Shown here: one piece after another, positions 37,618 through 53,370 of the stretch
How positions within the stretch are numbered: the stretch's first letter is position 1
How the letters are laid out: each line of letters opens with the position of its first letter
Source: Cordia subcordata
Lineage: Eukaryota > Streptophyta > Magnoliopsida > Boraginales > Cordiaceae
Length of the DNA stretch: 64,000 bases
Reading direction: 5' to 3'
Assembly: GCA_028554755.1 (NCBI GenBank)
Contig: JAPTOF010000017.1
Span: forward strand, 12,051,501-12,115,500
Program-made: the position numbers and the translations under genes
Notes under the pieces: model-generated
What the model was told of the DNA's origin: nothing
The model's database searches: none
What the model saw: only the letters and a program-made list of their open reading frames with translations

Positions 37618-38660
37618 TGTGTTGCAGAAATCTTTATCAGGTCACTCATCATTGCCTGGTAGAGTATAATGCCCATTGAAAATCCCATAGAACGGATAGT
37701 TGCATATATATTATATTGTAGAGTTTCTTGTTGAATGATGAAGAAGAATAGTTACATTTTTGCAGTGCTGGTGCATTAGAGGAGAATATGATTAAGTATA
37801 GTTTCAATTCTTCAAATCTACATGCTGTCAATTAAGGAATCATAATTTCTTTTTAATTTTTTAAGTTGTGCAAGTGTGACAAAATTGTTGTAAATGTAGT
37901 CCTTGCAACCTTGAAAAGATTATTGATTAAATGTTTCTCCAATCATTTTGTACATAGAAGGTGGAAAATTCATGTGGATTTGGCTAGAACTTGTTTTTTC
38001 TCTTTTGGTTTTTTGTATAGTCGATTTTTTTTTTCTTTCAAAAAGTAAGATTACATTGATTCTATTCCATTACAAATTCCAAAGTATCATGCCTTAATTA
38101 ACGTTTGCTTTGAGTGAGTCAGAAATAAAATAATATTTATAATAAAAAATACATGTAAATTCGAATTTTAAACTTAAAAACTTTGAAAATAATAAATGGT
38201 AACCCGATCACTCCACGCAACTGCTGTCTGCTGGGGCTATTCCTTTAGTCATCGTCGCCTAAAACTTTCATCATCTCAATTACGATATATTTTTTTCCAA
38301 CAACGTTCACTGTTCAATTTTGTTGCCACCAAAGAGAGTTCCCACAACGAAACTTCCATCTCAATTACATCCAACATTGTCCCCTTGAAACTTCTGTGTC
38401 CTCTTGTAGCATAATTGTATGCATGAGTTTTTTTTTTCCCTATATTTTTATATATTATAAAATTATTTAAATTCTTGCGATATTCTAATTATGATTTTGG
38501 GAGGCACATGTGTCTAACAAAAAGAAAAAGAGAACACACACATTTATATCTTCTATTAAGATGTGCTACTGTCTATTTGTCAGGGTGTTTGACATTTTTC
38601 CATGCCAATTATTTGCCACATCCCCACAAGAAGCAGGATGTGATCTTTCACATATTCTAA

Positions 38661-39117
38661 GAGGGTGTTTGAATTGGCTTATAAAAAAGTTACTTAAAAT
38701 AATTTTAATTTTAAGTAATTTTTTTTATTGTCAATTTTAAGTAGTTATGTGTTTAAATAAAAGTTGTAGTTATGAAAATAAATATTTACATGTTTAATTA
38801 AAGTGGGTTAAAAAGTAAGTTATATAGTTAAAATAACTATTAAGAACATTAAAATAGAATTTAAAAAGGTAAGTATAATATAAAAAAGTAAAGATATTTT
38901 AATAATTAAAATAAAAATGTAAGGATAAGATAGTAAATGATTTGGTCAAATTTACTTTTTTTCAAAGTGCTTAAGGTCATAAAAAACAAAAGTTAGGTCA
39001 GGAAGCTTTTAATTTTTTACTTGAAAGTACATTTTTGATTAAAAAAGACACTTTCATTAGTTTAAATTAAGTTTTAAGTAGGTTTGACCAGAAAAAAAAG
39101 TCAGACCAAACACCTTC
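38661..39117. mobile_element. Tourist-like MITE, family B copy (457 bp)
   Basis: The left end GAGGGTGTTTGAATTGGCTT is mirrored by the right end AGTCAGACCAAACACCTTC. TAA flanks both sides (38658-38660, 39118-39120). AT-rich and non-coding. Confidence 0.65.
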
Positions 39118-39120
39118 TAA

Positions 39121-39345
39121 GGGCTCGTTTGGATTGGCTTTTTTAAAAAATGCTTTTTTTAACAGCTTTTGAAAATAACTTTTTTTTAGAAGCTGAAAAT
39201 TCAGGCTTCTAAAAAAAGCTATATTTGAACTTCTCAGAGTTTTAGCTTTTTTAGAAGTCAAATCAAATAGTTATTATAAATTTAATGTAACTTTTTCAAG
39301 AAAAAAAGTAATTTTTCTTGAAAAAAAGTCAATCTAAACAGGCCC
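39121..39345. mobile_element. Tourist-like MITE, family A reference copy (225 bp)
   Basis: The left end GGGCTCGTTTGGATTGGCTTT and the right end AAAGTCAATCTAAACAGGCCC are inverted repeats. TAA lies at 39118-39120 and 39346-39348. The left TAA is also the right target repeat of the adjoining 38661-39117 element. The interior is nearly identical in order and wording to the copy at 58040-58270. Confidence 0.75.
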
Positions 39346-41788
39346 TAAATCACTCTTAGGGCACGAGTATGCGAGACCTAGCCTTCTATTATTTGTATTT
39401 TGATCAATCGACTGTAAATGATTTTCCCTTTATTAATTTTACCATTTATCTTCTTATCCTTTTAATGTAATCATATAATGTTTCCATTCTACTAAAACCT
39501 CTTTCAGTCAAATATATATAGATAGGTAAATACATTTGTTGATGTCTATATCCATGAACTAGTGTACTGCACGAAACACGGAGAATGACTACATCACATC
39601 TTCATCATCAACTTTGGGCGTGGATCAAACATTCGATGAATAACTTAAGTGATTAATATTATTTTTTTTAAAGGCGATGATTTAGACGTTATTCGTATTA
39701 AAAAAAAGAAAGAGAGAAAAACTTTGGACTAAGGCCCCACCAAATTATCGCATTGACCAATTAAACTTGGCCGTCTAGACATGCTCTTCACGAAACAAAC
39801 ACCGCGTAAATGATAAATCAAAACAAAAACAATCTCCAACTGTAACAATAACAATTAACAACCGGCCGTCATCGTCGGCATCAAACCAGAAACGAACGAG
39901 TCAAACGTCGTGTAGCTCCACACCATGTTTTCTAGGAATGTTCATGTGGACAACGTGTCCTTATCTGTATATAACCTCACTTTAGTAGTGTCTTGTCCCA
40001 ATTGTTGGTTGTCTCAGTGGGGCCCCCCAATCTTAGTTTTGTGTCTCCATGATTGAATCTTTCATGATTAGTGATACTAATCTGGTTAAGAAGAGAAGTA
40101 TTACTGTAAAATCTACGGTACTAAAATCTTGCAATATAACGACACATGCATTCTGCGAGTTAGCAAAAGATTTAAATTTTTTAACCACTCTACTGAGTTA
40201 CCGATTATCTCATTTGACTTTCAAAGGTGACCTTGTGTTGCTTTTGTTAGTCCATGCTCGAAGATAGTGAGATTCGTTTGCTTTGACTTTTTTTTTTTTA
40301 ATAAAGTTATTTATAAACAATCGATGTTTACAAATGGCTTTTAATTTAATGTTTATAAGTAAATATCAAATAAGTAGAGAAATATTTAAATAAAATATAT
40401 TTATAAATTATTAACATATTTGATAAATGTGTGCTTATAAGCAGTATTTGTTGAAAAGGACATTTTATTAATAACATTGTAATTTTGTTATGTTTTTTAA
40501 GGGTATAAATGTCCTTTTATCTGATCAACCCTCATTATTATATGCAGTTAAAAAAAATTAAGAGGTGGTGCGTTTTCTTGAAGTTGCTATAAAGCTAACT
40601 TTGATTTATTTATAACATAATTTATCGAACATGTGTATTTTATTTTTTAATTATAAATAGATTTGATCGACTTATAAACCGTGCAAACATCCCCTAGTTC
40701 CTTGACGTGTAGTAATCCATATATGTGTGTACAGAGAAGAACAAATGACGCAAATTTGTGGTCTCAAACTTGGACTTGTTCCAAATGAGCCAAAGAAGAG
40801 GCAGTGAGAGCTTGGTATGAACACTTCCCACGATTTTCTTTTCCTTTTTCTTTTTTCCTTTTACTCCCATCTTTTTTCTTCTCATTTTTCATATGCCCAT
40901 ATGCAAATCTCAAACAGAAAGATAAACATGAAATGCTTTGACAATTCCAATAATTGAGCTAATAATGTGATAAGAATTTCCATAATTCCAAGGGTCCCTT
41001 TATTTTGTCGCTAAGTCAAAAACTTCTTCCATGAGCATGCCCTCAAGCAAGAAACTTCTAAACATAGTATACCGAAATTCAAGATTATAAGTTTTCATTT
41101 TTGTGGTAACAGCATATATGAACACAACCAAATAATTTGCACTGGCCAATGTCAGCTGCATCAACATCATCTAAACCCAAAAAAGGAAAAGAAAATTAAA
41201 AATACTGTAAAAGACAGAACGAGAAATAATTCAAATAGTTAAGGCTATCTTGTACTGTGGGAGAAGGAGGTGATGAAAAAAAAAACTCTAAAAGTAACCG
41301 GCGGCATATTATTGGCAACATTATGCGCTAATAAAACATTCTTACCTGTTCCTCCTCCTTTGCAGCTTTGATTGCTATTGTCTTGTAAAAAATGCAGCTG
41401 ACCAAGCAATTTGCCTATTTTCTTCAATTTTATCTCATACTTTATTGAAAGAGAACAAAACCAAACTTTCTATATACAACCTTTGAATCTTTCTTCAATA
41501 TTTGGAACCTTTCCCAAACCTTCCTATTCAATACAGGAACCTTTCTAAGTATTCCTATTCTTTCACAACTAGCTACCCACATAAAATGAGCATTTTCTAT
41601 TAAGAAAAATCAGCTCTTTTTGTCTCCTCTTATCTTCTGATCCAAATCTGAGCTATACCCATCTCTCAAAAAGCAATCTTTTTCTTCATAGTACAAGTTT
41701 CTTGGATTTGCCTCCACTGTTTTAGATGCTAAAACATTGAACCTTTTTTTAAGCATAATTTGCTTGTTAATTGAGTTAAACAAGAGAC

Positions 41789-45536
<3,748 letters not shown>

Positions 45537-46405
45537 TAGTGAGACTACTTTCATATGCATCAGTTGGAGAATTTTCACTTAAACCTATTTCAATCTTGCC
45601 TAAAAATCTTTGCATGTCGATGATCTCGCTTCGCAACCGGACCTGCAACTGGGTGAGGAGAAAAAATTTGTACATTAGTGATCCTGACACTCCCCACATG
45701 GTAGAACGAGGCTTAGTTTGATTTGATTTAATTTAGCGAGCCTGACACTCCTTTGTTATCTTCCGTTCATTTCTTCACGGTCTTTTGGTGCTTGTGCTTA
45801 CTTCTGAAGGCTGTATACATATTTCACACATTACTCCTTGTACACATTTCTTTTTTGTGGTTTGTATTAACAATACTATATTTAAGTAACGTTATAAGGG
45901 AAATTGAATCCCCTTCTGGTATTGCAATCAAAGCTTGGAACATTATCGTAGGTTAATTTCTTATAGAGACTAGTGAGAAATGCTTGAATACTTCTGCCTA
46001 GATCATCATCTAATTGTATTTGCTGCTGAAATTTCAGGGTACACAAGTCATGTGGTGTACTAAATTGTTTTTATGAAAGTAATGAAACTATTTGAAAAGT
46101 ATTGGTTAAGAGATGTGAGTGATTAAAACACATCAAAGCTCTTGCTAGAAAAAGCCACCAAATGAAGAACAAAATAAAATGAGAGAGGATATCTTTTATT
46201 ACTTCTCTGTCCAATGAAAAGCAGGTTTGCAGTTTTTATGATCAACTGAAGGAAAACGCTTCAAAATGGGCTCGTCGTTCTCTTGTGACGTGCGCGAGCC
46301 ATGCGCCTATAGTACCGGTGCACATTTTAGACCCGGCATGGGTCAAGTGAAACATCTCCAGCAAAGGATAAGAAAAGACCATGCATGAGATTCAACTTAA
46401 ACCTG
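45537..46405. other. Shared 3' region of convergent CPK9-like and PYRB genes
   Basis: Both 3' UTRs lie here. A plus-strand AATAAA (46173-46178) and a minus-strand AATAAA (46200-46195) are 16 bp apart. The short ORFs are chance. Confidence 0.6.
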
Positions 46406-48465
46406 TCACCATCCAAGCAGCAGCAGCTTTAGAAGAGCCATCCGAATGTAGAGGCCATTCTTTGCTTGTCTAAAGTAGGCAGCTTTTGGGTCTGTGTCCA
46501 CATCCACAGTAATCTACGAAGGTGATAGCAAATACTATGAATCCAAGAGAAAAAAAAATGGGAAAAATAAAAGCACAAAAAAGAATACAAGTGGGAATCA
46601 CAAGCTACCTCATCAAGCCTTGGGAGAGGGTGCATTACAACAGCGTGTTTCTGCATGACACCCAATATATTGCGATTGACAATGTATTTGCCTCGAGCTT
46701 CTTCATAAAGATCAATTCTTTCTCCAAGTCTTTCTTTCTGGATACGTGTTTGATACACCACATCACATTTAGAAGCCACCTCGATCAAGTCGGCACTTTC
46801 TTCCCATTCAACTCCCTTTGATGTAAGGTAATCCTTTATGTCATCCTGAAACAGGGAGGACACAGCTTTATATGTCCCCGTGCACTTCGCATTTTACAAG
46901 TAATGATATATCAAAGAACAGATAAACAGTTGCTTCCTCACCTCAGATGCTTCAGTATTGAAAATGAATCCAGTTCATGTGGCAAAAATAAGAGAGTTTA
47001 GAACTTTTAGGATTGACCAACAATGTACCTTCATTTTGACAACATCAGGAGACACAAAATAGAACTTCACATCTTGGTACTTGGCAAGCAAATAGGCCAG
47101 CGACCGAACTGTCCTTCCATTAGCAAGATCTCCAACGAGTCCAACTCTAATGCCATCAAGTTTTCCAATCTCTCGCCCTACGGAGTATACATCCAAGAGG
47201 GCCTGTCACAAGCACAACGTGAGAAGTGGTGATGCCTATTGGAAAGATTAAAAGATTGGAAGTAGAAAAACTTCTGAGGATTCACAATCGTCCAACTTCC
47301 CAACCCCAATGCGCAACCCCCCAACCCCAGGAGTCTGTCCCTGAGGCAACCAATAATTGCGAATGAATCACACAGACAATATTGCTACATACTCATCTCA
47401 ATAATATCCTACTATGAAGAAGGTTAGATATTTTACACTTCAGTATGTTGCATGCAATACATACTGCTAGTTTTTAATTCCGAGTAATTAACCACTTAAA
47501 CTCAGATCAGATTACAAGCTGCGTAAGTTTCTGCAACACTTAAACTACATGAACTGTTAAAAAGTTATGGTTACATTACAAGAAGGCATAGCCCAGGGAA
47601 TTGCTTCGTACAACATTTTGATTCCTTCAAATGGCATTACAAGCAAAAATTTTCAATTGCATAAAGAAAAGGAGCAAACCTGAGTTGGATGCTGCCCTGG
47701 ACCGTCTCCAGCATTAATAATGGGAATATTGGCAGTGGCTGCTGCCCTTCTGGCAGCACCACTCTCAAAGTGCCTCATCACAATTATATCAGTGTATCCT
47801 TCAAGAATTCTTATAGTATCTGCGAATTGACTTGCAGGATATGAGAACACAAAAATGATGTAGAACAATAAAATGATGTAGAACAATCTTTGAGCAAAAT
47901 AGAAAAGAATACCTTCAAATGTCTCTCCTTTAGCTGCCGATGAAAATTCACGCGCATTTTCGGTTGTCAGAACTTCGCCACCTAACCGCTTCATTGCAGA
48001 CTCAAATGAAAGCCTAGTTCTAGTTGACGGTTCATAAAATAGGGTCGCCATGAGATACCCTTTAAGAATTTGGCTACGAGGAGAGTTTTTCTCAATCTTC
48101 TCCATCTCACGTGCCACTTCAAATATCGCATTGAGGGTATCCCGATCAAATTGCTGAGCTTCAATCACATCATCAAGTTGAAACTTATTCCCAACTGCAA
48201 ATAAAGGTTTGGTTTCAACCGCCAGAGCCCTGCACTGCGCTCTATTCTTTGATGATGACCTTCCAAAATATTCCCCAGTTTTATTCCCATTAGATAACAC
48301 TTGGGATGTTGACATGTCAGCAAATACACAAAATGATTCAGAATGAGTCAGTTGCCTGAAGGGGAGACTCAAATAACTGCTCATAAATTCACTACCACTC
48401 TTTGCTGCGTTTGGAGCAAATACATTTCCATTCAAAGAACATGTAGAAAATGCAGAAACAGCCAT
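46406..48465 (-). CDS. PYRB: Aspartate carbamoyltransferase, chloroplastic, 403 aa
   Basis: Five coding exons on the minus strand: 48465-47913, 47819-47680, 47202-47029, 46845-46609, 46513-46406. All borders GT..AG; 403 aa. Residues 1 to about 80 are a Ser-rich transit peptide. The catalytic chain follows: [17 protein letters not shown], the carbamoyl-phosphate loop [13 protein letters not shown] (Ser147-Arg151), [25 protein letters not shown], and HPLPRLDE (361-368), ending LLLLGW. It joins carbamoyl phosphate and aspartate, the committed step of pyrimidine synthesis. The plant enzyme is a UMP-inhibited homotrimer without a regulatory chain. An acceptor (CAG, ending 48475) lies nine bases before the ATG, so the leader is spliced. 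The upstream in-frame extension to 48525 is intronic. Confidence 0.95.
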
Positions 48466-48750
48466 TGCAACAACCTGAACAAAACAAAAGATCTGATATT
48501 CAGAAGGATTCTCAATAACTGACATTGAACCAATATGTCTGATGACTCATGGAGGGCAGAAAAAACAATTATCTGATGTTCTGACACTTGATATGCAAGT
48601 CATAAATGAGACTATCATCTAACAAGAGTATTCTTTAAGATTGAAACCCTGAATTCCATCATGTTATACTACATTGCATATATGTCTATGAATGACATTA
48701 TATATAAGCAATATTTTCAAATGAAAAGCAACATTATGCAAAAAGACTAA

Positions 48751-48869
48751 GAGGGTGTTTGGCTTTGTTTATTTTGGGCGCTTATAAATATCTAGAGAAA
48801 AGTACCCTCTTACATGCTCTTTACTATTTAGGTGCTTATAAGCACCAAATAAGCAAGCCAAACACCCTC
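48751..48869. mobile_element. Tourist-like MITE, family B copy in the PYRB leader intron
   Basis: 119 bp, GAGGGTGTTTGGCTTTG...CAAGCCAAACACCCTC, with TAA on both sides (48748-48750, 48870-48872). The inverted repeats extend through GCTTATAA and can fold into a near-continuous hairpin. The best preserved B copy in the window. Confidence 0.85.
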
Positions 48870-49269
48870 TAATAAATGCATCATCTTGTACACAAAATTG
48901 ACTATTGAGCATTATAAAAGTACAGTCTTGAATCATGACCCGAAATACAACGAAACAAACAGTTGATCAGAAACTTACAGCATCCTCAGTTGAGCTTGAA
49001 TGTCTTTATTACTAATGGGAATATCTTTCTGCATTAATTGCCTTTGGAAAAAGAGAAAAAAAAAGAATGATCTTTCCAGTTCCCAACTGCAAATATTTTG
49101 TTTCCAATTTTTTTGGGAAGTAATAAATTACTAAGCTATTAGAGCACAATCGAATTTTGTTTTCTCCTCCATTATTTCCCTTAACAAAAACAGCCTTCTA
49201 TCAACAGTGTAGTGTTGCTACACCTACACCTACACTTACCAGACCCTGCTATTTGCTACTATTTAGTAT

Positions 49270-49950
49270 TTGCACAACCCATTGTCTGCTCTATATGCAA
49301 TATGGCATGGAAAGCACATGGTTATAAGAGATTTATTTGCTATTCGCGACAAGCAAAAATGTAAAATTCGTGAGAGTTTAGTGCACCGAATACAAGCTAA
49401 CAAGACTTCAACTTGTCCGCTCAATATAGCACACAAACTAGAGTGTTGTAAGAGATTTATTTGCTACTTGTGCAAGTGAAAATTACGCCATTTGTGAGAG
49501 TTTCATACACCGAACACAAGCTGACAAGACTTTAGCGTGTCCCCTTAACATGCAATATGGCATGGAAAATCCAGGGTTGTAACTTGTAAGAGATTTATTT
49601 GTCATTTTCGCAAGCGAAAAATACGTCATTCCTGAGAGTTTCGTGCAGCCAACGCAAACTGACAAGAGTTTAGCGCGCGCGTCCTCTTAACATGCAATAT
49701 GACATGGAAAATACGGGGTTATAAGAGGTTTATTTGCTATTTGCGCAAGCAAAAATACACTTTCAGAGAAAGTTTCGCGCACCGAACACCCAAGCTAACG
49801 AGACTTTAGTGCTTCCTCGTAATGTGCAATATGGCAAACAAAATAGAGAGTCATAAGAGATTTATTTGCTATTTGCACAACCAAATATTAGCATTTTCAA
49901 CTCTTCACGTGCAACATGTTACACACTATAAAGGGTTATAAGAAATTTGA
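49270..49950. repeat. Diverged ~125-140-bp tandem array, about five copies
   Basis: The landmark GTTATAAGAGATTTATTTGCT occurs at 49321, 49445, 49584, 49718 and 49850, with a degenerate, closer-spaced copy near 49934. Between landmarks each unit repeats in order: a TTTGC...GCAA(G)C hairpin, GAGAGTTT, CACCGAACACAAGCT, GACAAGACTTTAG, and CATGCAATATGGCATGGAAA. Substitutions and small indels separate the units. Confidence 0.85.
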
Positions 49951-51287
49951 TTTTCCATGTTCACTTGCACAACAAATATAAACTATCATAGAAATCAAAC
50001 AATAAAGAGAGAGAGAAGGGAAAATTTTTATATAGAATATGAAGTGTTACCTCTGGAAAAACAATGAGAAAATCTTTGGAGGTTGGCGTTTGCTTTGGCT
50101 TGCCAAGTGAATATGAAACTGTGTTTTTTCCCTTTAGATGTTATTATGTATAGGGTTTAAGAGACGTGTGAAGATTTTTGTAAGTGAATAATATAACAAT
50201 ATAGAATAAGGTGAAAATGGAAATGGCGAAATAATTGAGAGAACAAGAATGGTGTGAAAAAATCAAGGTCAGAAATTTCCCCTGATGGAACTGATGATGG
50301 GGCAGTGGTTAGGTTATGAATAATTCATCACCATTAAATTATTCTAAAACGTATTAATAATTTATTTTACTTGTCATTTTTATTGAGTTGAGAATAAATT
50401 CTAATTCCGATTTTGTATTGTAATCTGAAGATTTATTATTTACCAATACAAGAGAATAATGTTGAATTTTCATGTAATTGTTTTTGTTTTTTTCTTTTTT
50501 GGATTCATCTCATATATTTCTTGTCGAATGAAGTTTCCAAGATTAGATGGAACTCCCTAATACGGCAGAGATCCCCTCGACCTTGTTGATCGCAAGCATA
50601 AAATGAAGCATCTCCCAAAAGGGAAAATCCCCTCTTTACTTCAAAGCGATATAAAAGAGATCAATAGTGATGAAGTAACGATACCGTTATTTAATATCCA
50701 CGTTCAATTATTAAATCAATTCACTTTAATGTTGATTAAAAGAAAATCCAAATTTGAAACTACAATGTGCATGACACGGTAATTTTAAGCAAATATTCCA
50801 TCTCCAACATGTCCTCATCCTCTAATATTACGGTCATGAAGTCATTTAAATAACCTTAACAGATACATCATTACACTTGTCAGAAAAATCGGTAATATAT
50901 TAGCTTCAAAAGTAATAAATTTGACAACATAAGCTGAATACTATCTAACGTATATATAGATCTATAAGAGCTTAATTGCAGACAGTTGCTGAAGTACCCC
51001 TGCAATCTGCATTTACAGATCTTATTAGGCATTACCGTGAAATGTTGATACATAAAAGCACTGCAGTCCGCAAAATGGTATTTGGCAATGAATCCAATGA
51101 AAGCGTTTTTATATATCAAAATGGTACGATCTCATAAATTTACCAAGAAAAATGTCTGAAACGTTATTAGCTCCAGAGCACTCCCACACAGGGCTCTCGA
51201 CAGAGAAAACAATCTAGTTCAAATTTTTGGCCGTAGCCTAGAACATATAATACTAAGTAAAACTGCTCCTTCAGCAAGGGAAAATAT

Positions 51288-51503
51288 TCATTTCTCCCGA
51301 GTTTCTGTTTCCTCTTCCTCCTGCTGCCCGTAACGACGTTTAAACTTTGCAATCTGACCAACACTCTGAGCCATCTGACGTCTAGCTCTCAAGTGATAGA
51401 CTTTTCCAACTTGGTTGATTTTAGTCATCATAATAGGTAGCAAACGACCACTCTGTGTCACGTAGGATATCCATTGCATCTGAGGATGAATCCCTTTCTT
51501 CAT
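51288..51503 (-). CDS. Organellar (probably mitochondrial) ribosomal protein bL31, 71 aa
   Basis: A 71-aa protein in one coding exon. The opening MKKGIHPQMQWI and the later GKVYHLRARR, VGQIAKFKRRYG match plant bL31 of the At5g55125 type. It lacks the Cys pairs of zinc-binding bL31, so it is a C-minus form. No separate targeting presequence is visible. The ATG follows directly after a splice acceptor (TTTTAGAG|ATG, where two overlapping AGs could be used), so the leader is spliced; a donor near 52541 (AATCAAG|GTCGC) may end the leader exon. The neighbour upstream is GGP, the arrangement I recall for At5g55125/At5g55120. Mitochondrial location is inferred from the family. Confidence 0.75.
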   Translation of the reverse strand: MKKGIHPQMQWISYVTQSGRLLPIMMTKINQVGKVYHLRARRQMAQSVGQIAKFKRRYGQQEEEETETREK

Positions 51504-52074
51504 CTCTAAAATTTTGTTAAACTAAAAAAAATCCACTGTCAGGGCAATAGAAATAAACTCTTCCGTCAAAATGGGGGACCATGTCCTTTGGGAGTTGACA
51601 AGATGGGAAACAAAGAACAAAAAGCGGAAAAACCTCTTTCAACCAATTGGGTAATGTGAAAAGAAATGCAGTTATAAGTTAAGTGATGAGAAGAAAAGGG
51701 GAAATAGTTTCCTAGACTAGTCTGGTGATCCCAATGGGGCGAGCTATAATCTTAACCTCTTCTTACCGTGCAAATAAGGAGGAAGATGGCTGAGAGTACT
51801 AGCTCCATTCAGCCCTATTAGCCTATATACTTCGATCTACGACCAGAAATTCAACGTGTAATCTCACTTATTCATATAGTCTAATACTTCAAAAAAACAA
51901 AAATTATTTAAGCACAATAACCTGCCAAAGTGTTATTTTCACTCGAGTAAGACTATCTGGTGGGTATTGTAACGGTAATTTTCTAGACAAACAAGGAAGT
52001 CAGGTTTAGGAAGTAATTCTCAGAACGAACTCACTTCTCATTCTAATACGAAGATTAAATTTCACAGCAACATA

Positions 52075-52160
52075 GACTTGATATCCCCTAAAATTCACAC
52101 AAAATTTACCAGTATAAGACTTGATATCCCCTAAAATTCACACAAAATTTACCAGTGCTT
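52075..52160. repeat. 43-bp tandem duplication
   Basis: GACTTGATATCCCCTAAAAT and the following bases through TTTACCAGT occur twice, at 52075 and 52118, without changes. A recent event inside the probable bL31 leader intron. Confidence 0.9.
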
Positions 52161-53154
52161 CCTCTTCCATATTTTTAATCATATTAAGATAGGAAATATC
52201 TTTTAGATTATACTAAAACGGAGTTCAATAGCAGTGTTAATATCAGAGCAAAGACTTCAACTACGCCACCAAAATCTTTCAGGCATTTCATCAAACAAGT
52301 GAAGGCTACAACCAAAAAAAAAAAAAAGAAAGAAACATCTCGGCTACATGAAACTCCAGCTATACGCAAAGATTTGGGGAAGCATCATGCACACTTTACC
52401 TTATAATTATTCAAAAGCCTGTTTCTATAGCTGAAAACCACAATGGCATCTATACACGTACATATACACATACATATGTACATACATATACATAAGCACA
52501 AAAATGTTGGAAAGAGATTAGAGAAAGAGATAATAGCGACCTTGATTCAAGTTGAAGGCCTTCGACTCTAATTCAAGTCTTGCTTTTCACGCAGTGATGA
52601 AATCAGTCTCGGTGGAAATGGGGGACAAAGCACCAGCGGGCTTGTAGTATCCTTTTCTGTAAATTTTTGGATTCCGAAAATGCCCCCAAGTATTAAACTT
52701 TTATACTATTGCGAAAAGTTATCAAAACTAATATATTTTGCATTTCGTACGATTTTATTTATTTTTAATAATACACGAAGGATTTAGTTACAAATTTCTG
52801 GAATTTATAGATGTTGATAGCTCTTATTTTAAGTACTAATTGATTAAAAGTTAAAATTTTAAATTAAAGTTAATAATACGGGCGGCTGTGATATAATATC
52901 GTCTTGGCTATGAGAGATTGTTTAATATTAATTTTTTAACTTGTAATTATTGTGTCATTGGCTTCCTGTCTATTCTGGGGGAAAAGAGAGAGAGAGAGAC
53001 ATTGAAAACAACTTTAAAATAATAACTATTAAAAATTCCACTTTCGTCTAAAACTTTATGTTGTATTGCAGAAGTGTGCTGGTTAAAGATTTGATTGTTA
53101 CTTCATTTATATTTTATTCTATCAAAATTTTAATGTTTGAATCTAATGTACAAT

Positions 53155-53370
53155 GGGCCTATTTGGATTGGATTTTTTTATAGAAAAAAATATTTTTTTT
53201 CTTAAAAAAGTTACATTAAATTTGTCATAATTATTTAATTTTTTAAAAAAAAAATTCAAATACAACTTTTTTTTAAAAACTAAAATTTTTAGTTTCTAAA
53301 AAAAAAAATTATTTTTTAAAAGTAGGTAAAAAAATACTTTTAACAAAATCCAATCTAAATGGACGGGCCC
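53155..53370. mobile_element. Tourist-like MITE, family A copy
   Basis: GGGCCTATTTGGATTGGATTT at the left is mirrored by AATCCAATCTAAATGGACGGGCCC at the right, with the family's AT-rich interior. Confidence 0.7.

Larger units (their letters stand above)
33031..41788. other. 8.7-kb gene-poor spacer upstream of the CDPK
   Basis: Beyond the RING-H2 promoter it contains a candidate solo LTR (34520-35360), a poly-G run (35640-35653), a 155-bp-spaced duplication (37339-37617), two adjacent MITEs (38661-39345) and, near the right end, the CDPK promoter and leader. No coding gene supported. Confidence 0.6.
48466..50110 (-). other. PYRB spliced 5' leader region with MITE and tandem repeats
   Basis: Upstream of the leader acceptor at 48475 there are two candidate leader exons. 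One ends at a strong donor CCAGAG|GTAACA (exon end about 50053). A 50-nt cassette (49028-48979) is bounded by ATGCAG and GTAAGTT. The space between holds a MITE (48751-48869) and a ~130-bp tandem array (49270-49950). The exons are inferred from splice motifs alone. Confidence 0.5.

Noticed and set aside
40265..40690. A/T-rich segment with TTTGCTTTGACTTTTT and CGACTTATAAACCGTGCAAACATCCCC at its ends, possible further MITE
   Set aside because: Inverted similarity of the ends is too weak and flanks show no TAA duplication.
48466..48525. In-frame 20-codon N-terminal extension of PYRB
   Set aside because: It crosses a clear splice acceptor (CAG ending at 48475) and sits in the leader intron. MAVSAFS at 48465 gives a proper transit peptide.
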